NCBI GenBank assembly: GCA_017503945.1
Contig: JAFVSB010000124.1
Span: 1 to 6,020, forward strand
Direction: 5' to 3'
From: Clostridia bacterium
GTDB taxonomy: Bacteria; Bacillota; Clostridia; UMGS1810
Length of the DNA stretch: 6,020 bases
The notes beneath the pieces are model-generated. The model was not told the DNA's origin. It worked only from the letters and a program-made list of their open reading frames with translations, and made no database searches. Shown in pieces: positions 1 through 5,840 of the stretch (within the stretch, counting starts at the first letter, position 1; each line of letters begins with the position of its first letter). Both the position numbers and the translations under genes were made by a program.

Positions 1-180
1 GTCATCTTCCAGATAAATCTCCGGAAGAACAACATGATAAGCAGAGTCCTTACCCTGTGTGAGATTTTTCACTACATTCCAATATTGAGGCTCGGAAGTG
101 TATTGATCGCACGCAACTACACTCCATGCTGTTTTATCGGAAATGGCAGGAATTAATATATCAGCAGGCAAAAAAGTCAT
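1..180 (-). CDS. DUF1015 family protein, N-terminal part (runs off the left edge)
   Basis: Reading leftward from the ATG at 180-178 gives an open frame of 60 codons that continues past base 1. The translation begins MTFLPADILIPAISD and contains WSVVACDQYTSEPQYW and VVLPEIYLED. This is the characteristic N-terminus of DUF1015 proteins: a 'PADILxP' opening, 'VxACDQYTSxPxYW', then 'LPExYLED'. The start is supported by a GGAGG Shine-Dalgarno (complement of 188-192) 7 nt upstream and by a good promoter further upstream. The family is widespread in Firmicutes and other bacteria, but I know of no firmly established biochemical function, so none is assigned. No signal peptide is visible, which suggests a cytoplasmic protein. 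The gene is divergent from rnr. Only the N-terminus is in the window, so its full length and integrity cannot be judged. Confidence 0.88.
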   Translation of the reverse strand, partial: MTFLPADILIPAISDKTAWSVVACDQYTSEPQYWNVVKNLTQGKDSAYHVVLPEIYLEDD

Positions 181-211
181 AAATTAACCTCCATATGTTT
201 AGTATATCACC

Positions 212-239
212 ATTATACCATCTATCGCTTTTTTTTCAA
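212..239 (-). promoter_or_regulatory. Sigma-A-like promoter of the DUF1015 gene
   Basis: On the minus strand, TTGAAA (complement of 234-239) is followed after 16 bp by a perfect TATAAT (complement of 212-217). The hexamer is preceded by TGG, giving an extended -10 (TGnTATAAT). The predicted start of transcription is near 205, leaving a leader of about 25 nt with GGAGG before the ATG at 180. This is a housekeeping-type promoter. No operator-like palindrome overlaps it. Confidence 0.75.
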
Positions 240-287
240 GCAAGTTTTAAAATTTTTTGAAAAAAATATATCTTTTTTTGAAATTTA

Positions 288-296
288 TGGTATACT
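288..296 (+). promoter_or_regulatory. Extended -10 promoter of the rnr-smpB operon
   Basis: TGGTATACT at 288-296 is an extended -10 element (TGn followed by TATACT). The expected -35 position (about 267-273) has no good TTGACA match. The TTGAAA at 278-283 is too close and that at 257-262 too far. The extended -10 probably compensates, helped by A/T tracts at 253-287 that resemble an UP element. Transcription would begin near 303, about 30 nt before the rnr start codon. Confidence 0.6.
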
Positions 297-334
297 ATAT
301 TTGTTCAGTTAAAAATTCATATATGTGAGGACAT

Positions 335-2458
335 ATGAAGAGAAAAGAAAAAATATTCAGTTTTATATCTTCAGATGAATACAATCCAATGAACATCAAA
401 GAAATCATGAACATTCTTTGCGTGCCCAAAGATGCACGAATAGAATTGGAGTGTATTTTAAATGAGCTTGAAGCAGAAGGTAAGATATACAAAAATTCCA
501 AAAACAAGTATCAACCCGTTGAGGGCAGCGGTTTTATAAAAGGTACTTATTATTCAAAAGGAAAAGCCTATGGCTTTGTTGTCACAGATGACGGCGAAAA
601 ATATTTTGTGAATCCAGCTAAGGTCAATGGCGCATACGATAAAGACAGCGTACTGCTAAAGGTAATGCGCAAAATTAAATCAAGCGACAAATGCAGTGAA
701 GGCAGCATTGTGAAAGTGCTTGCACATGGCATGCAAAGGATCAGCGGAACATACCACCAGGGGAAGAATTTTGCATTTGTTACTGCCGACAGCAAATCGT
801 TTCAAACGGATATATATATTGCCAAAAAGCATTGCAAACCTGAGGCCGACGGGCAAAAAGTGGTGGTGAAAATAACAAAATGGCCCGACAAAAACGAGAG
901 CCCCTCAGGAGTGATTGAGCAAATTCTCGGGTTTGAATATGAAAAAGATGTGGACATCAAATGCATAATGGCGCAATATGGTCTCACCCCTGAGTTCCCA
1001 AGCAAGGTTGAGCTTTCTGCCTTAGCTTTTGGCGACAGAGTGTATGATGAAGAAATCGAGGGGCGCGAAGACTACACAGACCACTTGATTTTCACCATTG
1101 ATGGCGAAGATGCCAAGGATTTTGATGATGCTGTGGAAATAGAAAAAACCCAAAACGGATACAGGCTCGGTGTGCACATTGCCGATGTGACATATTATGT
1201 ATCGGAAAACTGTGCACTCGACATTGAAGCCAGAAAAAGAGGCACCAGTGTGTATCTGCCAGGGGTTGTGGTGCCGATGCTCCCTACTCACTTATCAAAT
1301 GGATTGTGCAGTCTCAATCCCAATTGTGACAGATTGGCTTTGTCAGTCATTATGGATTTTGACGCAAACGGTAAAATCGTGGCACATGAAATCAAAGAGA
1401 GCATAATAAATTCAAAATATCGAATGACATATGATGATGTGGATGCAATTATTAAAGGCGACAAAGAAAAGCAAGAAAAATATGCCGAGCTTAAAGATGC
1501 AATTGCCACCATGAACGAGCTAAGACTAAAGCTAAAGTCAAACAGAATGTCAAGAGGCAGCATAGATTTTGATTTCCCTGAAGTGAGGCTCACTCTTGAC
1601 GCAAACGGAAAAGCGGTGAATGCATATAAGGTATATTCAAACGATGCACAGTCATTGATTGAAGAATTTATGCTTGCTGCAAATGTGTGTGTGGCGCAGC
1701 AGATGTATTGGGCTGAGCTTCCGTTTATATACAGAGTACATGAGAAGCCATCATACGAGAAAATAAACGCCTTTGCAAAATTTGCCGCACAGTTTGGATT
1801 TGCTTACAAGGGAAACCGCGACAATCCTCACCCGGGTGCATTTGCTGATATGCTTTCCAAAATCAAAGGAAGCAGCAAAGAGCTTATGATAAGCAAATTT
1901 ATGCTGCGCTCACTCATGAAAGCCAAATACTCCGAAGAAAACCTGGGGCATTTTGGGTTGGCATTTGAGCACTATTGCCACTTTACCTCCCCTATAAGAC
2001 GATACCCTGATCTTGTCATTCACAGAATTATAAAAGAGCATATAAAATATGGCCTAACGCCCAATCGCCAAAAATTCCTTTCAGGATTTGTAAAAAAAGC
2101 GGCCAAAAGCTCGAGCGAAGCCGAAATAAATGCTATGGAAGCCCAGCGCGAAGCTACTGATATGAAAAAAGCCGAATATATGGCACAAAAGATAGGCGAA
2201 AAGTTTCATGCTACCATATCTTCGATCACTTCATTCGGCATTTTTGCCGAGACTGATTTTGGAATTGAAGGGCTTATATCTGTGAGAGATCTTGATGACG
2301 ATTATTATGAATATGACGAAAAAACACTTACCCTAATTGGCAAGCATACATCAAAGATTTATGCCATCGGCGATGAGCTAACAATCAAAGTAAAAAGGGC
2401 TGATAGCAAACACAAAGAAATTGATTTTATAATAGAAAGCGGTGATAACGATGAGTGA
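335..2458 (+). CDS. rnr: Ribonuclease R (RNB-family 3'-5' exoribonuclease)
   Basis: RNase R is a cytoplasmic, processive, hydrolytic 3'-to-5' exoribonuclease able to digest structured RNA. It acts in mRNA and rRNA quality control, including decay of non-stop mRNA during trans-translation. The 707-residue product shows the standard order: an N-terminal winged-helix-like segment (about 1-62), two cold-shock/OB domains (about 65-112 and 135-195), the RNB catalytic domain (about 240-575) and a C-terminal S1 domain (about 621-703). The RNB motif TIDGEDAKDFDD supplies metal-binding aspartates D256, D262, D264 and D265, with the same spacing as the four aspartates of E. coli RNase R. GTSVYLPG (Y307 region), HEKPS and HFTSPIRRYPDL (R555/R556) are also intact. 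The ATG at 335 has GTGAGG (325-330) just upstream. The protein ends within a few residues of S1 with SGDNDE, so the lysine-rich tail of E. coli RNase R is absent. The last codons overlap smpB by 8 nt, implying one operon. Confidence 0.97.
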   Translation: MKRKEKIFSFISSDEYNPMNIKEIMNILCVPKDARIELECILNELEAEGKIYKNSKNKYQPVEGSGFIKGTYYSKGKAYGFVVTDDGEKYFVNPAKVNGAYDKDSVLLKVMRKIKSSDKCSEGSIVKVLAHGMQRISGTYHQGKNFAFVTADSKSFQTDIYIAKKHCKPEADGQKVVVKITKWPDKNESPSGVIEQILGFEYEKDVDIKCIMAQYGLTPEFPSKVELSALAFGDRVYDEEIEGREDYTDHLIFTIDGEDAKDFDDAVEIEKTQNGYRLGVHIADVTYYVSENCALDIEARKRGTSVYLPGVVVPMLPTHLSNGLCSLNPNCDRLALSVIMDFDANGKIVAHEIKESIINSKYRMTYDDVDAIIKGDKEKQEKYAELKDAIATMNELRLKLKSNRMSRGSIDFDFPEVRLTLDANGKAVNAYKVYSNDAQSLIEEFMLAANVCVAQQMYWAELPFIYRVHEKPSYEKINAFAKFAAQFGFAYKGNRDNPHPGAFADMLSKIKGSSKELMISKFMLRSLMKAKYSEENLGHFGLAFEHYCHFTSPIRRYPDLVIHRIIKEHIKYGLTPNRQKFLSGFVKKAAKSSSEAEINAMEAQREATDMKKAEYMAQKIGEKFHATISSITSFGIFAETDFGIEGLISVRDLDDDYYEYDEKTLTLIGKHTSKIYAIGDELTIKVKRADSKHKEIDFIIESGDNDE

Positions 2459-2912
2459 AAACATAAAAACAATATCTCAAAATAAAAAAGCATATCACGA
2501 TTATTTCATAGAAGAAAAATATGAATGCGGAATAGAGCTCGCCGGCACAGAGGTTAAGTCGCTCAGATTGGGTCAGGTAAACATCAAAGATTCATATGCT
2601 TCGATTGAAAAAGGCGAAGTGTGGCTCAAAGGCATGCACATAAGTCCATATGAAAAGGGTAATATTTTCAACCGTGACCCCCTAAGAGAACGAAAACTTC
2701 TTATGCACAAGTTTGAAATCAGAAAGCTTATTGGCAAAATAAAAGAAAAAGGATATTCACTTGTGCCTACACAGGTTTATCTTAAAGGTCAAAGAATAAA
2801 AATTGAGCTTGGTCTTGCACGAGGCAAAAAGAACTATGACAAACGCCAGACCATAGCTGCAAACAGTGCAAAGCGGGAAATGGAAAGAAAGATTAAGGAA
2901 TATAACAAATAA
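2451..2912 (+). CDS. smpB: SsrA-binding protein SmpB
   Basis: SmpB is the obligate partner of tmRNA (ssrA RNA). It binds the tRNA-like domain and places its C-terminal tail in the empty mRNA channel of stalled ribosomes, so that the nascent chain is tagged for proteolysis. The 153-residue product matches the family throughout: ECGIELAGTEVKSLR near the N-terminus, NIKDSYA, HISPYEKGN, DPLRERKLLMHK, then GLARGKKNYDKR and a basic C-terminal tail ending KIKEYNK. The length is normal for the family (about 150-160). I prefer the ATG at 2451 over the in-frame GTG at 2442. It gives the usual N-terminus, and GGTGA (2441-2445) lies upstream at workable spacing, whereas nothing SD-like precedes the GTG. 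The 8-nt overlap with rnr suggests translational coupling. A terminator lies downstream. No ssrA gene follows within the window. Confidence 0.96.
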   Translation: MSENIKTISQNKKAYHDYFIEEKYECGIELAGTEVKSLRLGQVNIKDSYASIEKGEVWLKGMHISPYEKGNIFNRDPLRERKLLMHKFEIRKLIGKIKEKGYSLVPTQVYLKGQRIKIELGLARGKKNYDKRQTIAANSAKREMERKIKEYNK

Positions 2913-2979
2913 TGGTATGATGCAGTATATGCGAGAAGATTTAAGCATCTTTTTCAATTAATTCAATAATAACATCTGA

Positions 2980-3025
2980 CAACGGCTGAGACGGTTTTAT
3001 AACCGATTACAGCCGTTGATTTTTT
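2980..3025 (+). terminator. Rho-independent terminator of rnr-smpB, nested hairpin
   Basis: CAACGGCTG (2980-2988) pairs perfectly with CAGCCGTTG (3010-3018) as a 9-bp outer stem. Inside it, CGGTT (2992-2996) pairs with AACCG (3001-3005) around a TTAT loop, separated from the outer stem by a small asymmetric internal loop (AGA/ATTA). Six T residues (3020-3025) follow directly. This is a good intrinsic terminator 67 nt after the smpB stop. Confidence 0.88.
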
Positions 3026-3044
3026 GCCCTGAAACAAATATAAT
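3016..3044 (+). promoter_or_regulatory. Sigma-A-like promoter of the SleB-like gene, overlapping the upstream terminator
   Basis: TTGATT (3016-3021) and TATAAT (3039-3044) are separated by exactly 17 bp. The -35 hexamer lies in the last bases of the terminator's 3' arm and its T tract. The start of transcription would be near 3051, giving a leader of about 30 nt. SleB of Bacillus is under forespore sigma-G control, but I see no CATA-type -10 expected for sigma-G, so this looks like a housekeeping promoter. Prediction from hexamers and spacing only. Confidence 0.55.
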
Positions 3045-3081
3045 AGTATGGTATTTTTTAAATATTACGAAAGGAAAAGAG

Positions 3082-3738
3082 ATGATGAAAAAACTAATAA
3101 CCTGTGCCATTTCGCTCATTTTCGCTCTATGCTTTACTGCGAATGCTTCATGTGCACAATATGGCGAAAAGCTTGGTGCAAAAAGCAAAACAATATCAAA
3201 TGTGCAAACAGAGCTTGAAAACAAAGGATATGAAATCAAAGATGAAAAAGGCTTTTTTGGTCTTGAGACTTTAGCAGCAATAATTGCCTTTCAACAGAAA
3301 GCCTCACTTGAAATCAGCGGAATAATCGACATCCCCACCAAAGAGCTTTTGTTTGGAAATGAATACATGGGCACTGAAGATGAGCTGTACTGGCTTTCAA
3401 AAATCGTTCATGCCGAAAGCTGCGGCGAGAGCTATGAAGGTAAGCTTGCCGTTGCCAATTGTGTATTGAACAGAGTGAAATCCGATGAGTACCCTGACAG
3501 TATAAAAGAGGTAATATTTGACACCAAGTATGGTGTGCAATATCAACCAACCCTTAACGGAAGTATACATCAAACGCCCGATGACAATTGCACAAGTGCA
3601 GCCAAAGACGCACTTGGCGGAAACAATCCTATTGGAGATTGCTTGTTTTTCTTTAATCCTGCAACTGCAAATAACTTTTGGATATCTCAAAACAGAGAGT
3701 TTTATACCGCAATAGGCAATCACCATTTTTATTTGTAA
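3082..3738 (+). CDS. sleB: Secreted SleB/CwlJ-family cell-wall (spore cortex-lytic) hydrolase with a peptidoglycan-binding domain
   Basis: The family contains germination-specific lytic enzymes that cleave spore-cortex peptidoglycan at muramic-lactam-containing glycan strands. This 218-residue product has a signal peptide (MMKKLITCAISLIFALCF..., probable cleavage after SCA near residue 27). A PG_binding_1-like domain follows at about 39-92 (VQTELENKGY, FGLETLAAIIAFQ, SGIIDIPT), then the hydrolase domain at about 100-218. The latter shows HAESCGESYEGKLAVANCVLNRVKS, the family signature; the Glu of HAES (residue 112) aligns with the catalytic glutamate. FFFNPATANNFWIS and a terminal GNHHFYL correspond to the FNP...W and G.H.F.. 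end of SleB. AAAGGA at 3070-3075 fits ATG 3082 (6 nt) or ATG 3085 (9 nt). The longer frame from TTG 3016 starts inside the terminator and is rejected. The protein is shorter than B. subtilis SleB (about 305) and close in size to YkvT-type relatives, so a vegetative wall role is possible. No ypeB is adjacent. Family assignment is firm; the specific symbol less so. Confidence 0.88.
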   Translation: MMKKLITCAISLIFALCFTANASCAQYGEKLGAKSKTISNVQTELENKGYEIKDEKGFFGLETLAAIIAFQQKASLEISGIIDIPTKELLFGNEYMGTEDELYWLSKIVHAESCGESYEGKLAVANCVLNRVKSDEYPDSIKEVIFDTKYGVQYQPTLNGSIHQTPDDNCTSAAKDALGGNNPIGDCLFFFNPATANNFWISQNREFYTAIGNHHFYL

Positions 3739-3760
3739 GCAATCCAGGATCGCCAAAACA

Positions 3761-3812
3761 AAAAAGCTGCATGCGCCGCTTCCTTACGGAAGCTGAGCGC
3801 GTGCAGCTTTTT
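3761..3812. terminator. Bidirectional intrinsic terminator shared by the SleB-like and WG-repeat genes
   Basis: AAAAAGCTGCATGCGC (3761-3776) pairs with GCGCGTGCAGCTTTTT (3797-3812) as a 16-bp stem with a single wobble position. Inside it, GCTTCC (3778-3783) pairs with GGAAGC (3788-3793) around a TTAC loop. Plus-strand transcripts end in TTTTTGCGTTTT. Minus-strand transcripts end in TTTTTTGTTTTGG. It therefore works in both directions between the convergent genes. Its right arm and apical loop are also the last codons and stop codon of the minus-strand WG-repeat gene. Confidence 0.95.
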
Positions 3813-5748
3813 GCGTTTTATATATTGGTGGCAACACCTCGTTGCCAAAAGTATCAATTACTCCATATTTGTGATCTTTTAAAGTGCAGGCATAGCCATT
3901 GTCATATTCAAAAATATAGTCATACACAAAATCACACAGTTTTTGATTGTTAAAAGATATGAGTCCCCATTTGCCGCTTTGGTCGGCTGCAGCAATGACA
4001 TTATAATCATATGAAGAATTAAAGCCCGTATATTCAAAAGGAATTATCACACGGTTTTCAATGTCTATGATACCGCTATATCCGCCTTTGGTCACAATAG
4101 CTTTGCCATATTTGAAATTTTGAGCGCTACTGTATTCAAAGGGAATGATGACATCGCCCGAATCGTTTACATAGCCGTATTTTTGAATACCACCGATTTC
4201 TACAGATACAGCCGATAAGCCGTTTGAGAATGCACCTGCACTGGTATAGCGGAATCCTGTCAGATTACGGCCCGACGGAGAAAACAAAGCCCATTTATCA
4301 TCTTTTTTGAGAAACACAGACAAAGCTGTTCCCTGTTTGACATCGGAGTGCACAGTGGGTATGACTTCGTTGCCATTGGTGTCAAGATAGCCATAGCCAT
4401 TTTTGTAGGCAAGAGCAAGAGCGCCACGAAATTCCTCCATATGGGTATAGTCGAAGCTACTGAGATGCTTGCCGTCTGATGAGATTACGCCAAACTTTCC
4501 GTCTTTGTAGGCAACTGAAGAATGTTGATTGTTGAAAGGATAGATATAGTCATATTCAAATGGTATAACCACCTCGAATCTATCATTCACAGCGCCGAAT
4601 TTACTACCCATCTGCGCTACTGCAACATCAATTGTGCCAAAAGAATCTATGTAGTCATATGCAGCAGGAATTATTACTTGACCGCCGCAATCTATTATGC
4701 CAAATTTGCCCTTATATATCATGCGTGCACGACCATATTGGTCAAATTTGTCGAGTGCTTCATATTTGAGGTTTATAACTGTGGTGCCGAAGCTATCGAT
4801 ATAGCCCCATTTGTCACCTTTTTGCACATAGTAGCCTTCAATCATTGAGTTATCTGTCTGGATGCCTGCGGTAAGCTTATAGACAGCATCATATGATTGA
4901 AAAGACAATTCACCCTTGCGGCAATCGAGCAGATACCATTGTGCACCGCTTTTTACCATGCCGATAAGGTTTGAGCTATAAATTACCTCATCATATTTCA
5001 CCGGGATTATAATTTCACCGCTTATATCACACATTCCCCACTTTCTTCCCTGACGAATGTAAATGATGGAAGGACTTTCATAGCGGATTTCATTGTATGC
5101 GATCTCAGTAATCAGTTTGCCTTCAGAGTTTGCAAGACCGCATCGGTGATTGTCGGTGAGCTTATAATATACAGGGTTATCGAAGTTGGAGATATCGTCA
5201 TATGAAAACCTGAGCACGAGGTCACCGTTTCGGTTTACGAGCCCGTATTTTCCTCCCCTGAAAGCCACAGCAACTCCATGTGAGTTGAACAAACCAACAA
5301 AGTTCCTTATTGATGTTATTTTTACAGTATTATCACTTTGGATATAATCAACATTCATGCCTAAAGAAGTGCAAAACATTCTGAGAGGAATGTAAACTCT
5401 GCCATCGTGTGTATATGATGGATATGCTTTTTCATAAACCTCATACAAAAATGATTTTTTGTCTGTTATATTGACTGAACCTGTGACAGAATCGTAGGTT
5501 ATAACTCGCAGAGGCGTTGAAAAAGTGAACACAGTGCCGCCTGCATCAACTGCTGATTCAACCCCGAATGCAAGCTCGGTATCATCACAAGCCAGATACA
5601 TAGTAGAGTTTTGCATCACGAAGTTAACATTTGAATCAATAATGGTGCCATTTATGTATACAGAGGGAATGTCATCTGCAGCATGTGTGCATGGAGAAAA
5701 AAGCAAAATAAAAGCTATGACAGCTACAATTATTGATAACTTCTTCAT
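3784..5748 (-). CDS. Exported WG-repeat protein with an N-terminal copper-amine-oxidase-like domain
   Basis: The 654-residue product starts with a signal peptide (MKKLSIIVAVIAFILLF, then THAA, cleavage near residue 24). Residues about 28-146 resemble the copper amine oxidase N-terminal domain often found on exported Clostridia proteins: VYINGTIID at the start and GRVYIPLRMFCTSLGMNVDY with TVKI at the end. Residues about 165-643 are some 14 imperfect repeats of 33-40 residues (WG/'KWG' repeats), each with a core like GKWGYIDSFG, a VIIP-type strand and a YDYI-type strand; examples are at 236, 313, 347, 383, 417, 594 and 626. Such repeats are thought to build beta-rich solenoid or propeller-like folds; no reaction is established, and the likely setting is the cell surface. 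There is no sortase motif, S-layer domain or C-terminal membrane segment. GGAGGG (complement of 5754-5759) lies 5 nt before ATG 5748. The last nine codons and the stop lie inside the shared terminator. It has its own promoter. Function unknown. Confidence 0.92.
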   Translation of the reverse strand: MKKLSIIVAVIAFILLFSPCTHAADDIPSVYINGTIIDSNVNFVMQNSTMYLACDDTELAFGVESAVDAGGTVFTFSTPLRVITYDSVTGSVNITDKKSFLYEVYEKAYPSYTHDGRVYIPLRMFCTSLGMNVDYIQSDNTVKITSIRNFVGLFNSHGVAVAFRGGKYGLVNRNGDLVLRFSYDDISNFDNPVYYKLTDNHRCGLANSEGKLITEIAYNEIRYESPSIIYIRQGRKWGMCDISGEIIIPVKYDEVIYSSNLIGMVKSGAQWYLLDCRKGELSFQSYDAVYKLTAGIQTDNSMIEGYYVQKGDKWGYIDSFGTTVINLKYEALDKFDQYGRARMIYKGKFGIIDCGGQVIIPAAYDYIDSFGTIDVAVAQMGSKFGAVNDRFEVVIPFEYDYIYPFNNQHSSVAYKDGKFGVISSDGKHLSSFDYTHMEEFRGALALAYKNGYGYLDTNGNEVIPTVHSDVKQGTALSVFLKKDDKWALFSPSGRNLTGFRYTSAGAFSNGLSAVSVEIGGIQKYGYVNDSGDVIIPFEYSSAQNFKYGKAIVTKGGYSGIIDIENRVIIPFEYTGFNSSYDYNVIAAADQSGKWGLISFNNQKLCDFVYDYIFEYDNGYACTLKDHKYGVIDTFGNEVLPPIYKTQKAARAQLP

Positions 5749-5774
5749 ATAATCCCTCCATTCATAACATTGCT

Positions 5775-5803
5775 ATTATACAATATCACAAATGAGGTTA
5801 CAA
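5775..5803 (-). promoter_or_regulatory. Sigma-A-like promoter of the WG-repeat gene
   Basis: On the minus strand, TTGTAA (complement of 5798-5803) and a perfect TATAAT (complement of 5775-5780) are separated by 17 bp. Transcription would begin near 5768, leaving a leader of about 20 nt that carries the GGAGGG ribosome-binding site. The gene can therefore be transcribed independently of the peptidoglycan-binding gene upstream, although no terminator separates the two. Confidence 0.72.
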
Positions 5804-5824
5804 CTCAACACAAGAAATTATTTT

Positions 5825-5840
5825 GTAATATAATTATTAC
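5825..5840. repeat. Small AT-rich inverted repeat upstream of the WG-repeat promoter
   Basis: GTAATA (5825-5830) and TATTAC (5835-5840) form a perfect 6-bp inverted repeat around TAAT, about 21 bp upstream of the -35 element of the WG-repeat gene. It overlaps the stop codon of the upstream gene. It has neither GC stem nor T tract, so it is not a normal terminator. It could be a regulator site or chance in AT-rich DNA. Confidence 0.3.

Noticed and set aside
1288..1593. Minus-strand 101-codon open frame inside rnr, and other antisense frames over rnr and the SleB-like gene
   Set aside because: These lie across conserved coding sequence in the opposite direction and show no family motifs. They are shadow frames.
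2442..2450. GTG start for smpB nine bases upstream of the chosen ATG
   Set aside because: It would add three residues not typical of SmpB and has no Shine-Dalgarno sequence before it. The ATG at 2451 has GGTGA upstream and gives the usual N-terminus.
2934..2953. Hairpin AGAAGAT / ATCTTTT just after smpB as a first terminator
   Set aside because: The stem is short, AT-rich and includes a wobble, and its T run is part of the stem. The strong nested hairpin at 2980-3025 is a far better terminator.
3016..3081. N-terminal extension of the SleB-like protein from TTG 3016
   Set aside because: The first codons fall in the terminator arm and T tract, upstream of the predicted start of transcription. 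The extension would also place 22 residues before a clear signal peptide, whereas ATG 3082 has a proper ribosome-binding site.
2913..3081. Possible tmRNA or other structured RNA between smpB and the SleB-like gene
   Set aside because: At 169 nt the gap is too short for a tmRNA. It has no tRNA-like 3' end or tag reading frame, and its only clear structure is the terminator.
3130..3160. Lipoprotein signal in the SleB-like protein (cysteine near NASC)
   Set aside because: The residue at the -3 position is Asn rather than Leu/Val/Ile, so the lipobox is poor. Ordinary signal-peptidase cleavage after SCA fits better.
4522..4848. Plus-strand 108-codon open frame inside the WG-repeat gene
   Set aside because: It lies wholly antisense to a well-supported repeat protein, has no recognisable domain and is explained by the codon pattern of the opposite strand.
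3784..5748. WG-repeat array as a DNA-level tandem repeat
   Set aside because: The repeats are visible only in protein. The nucleotide units are too diverged to count as a DNA repeat or a site of recent expansion.
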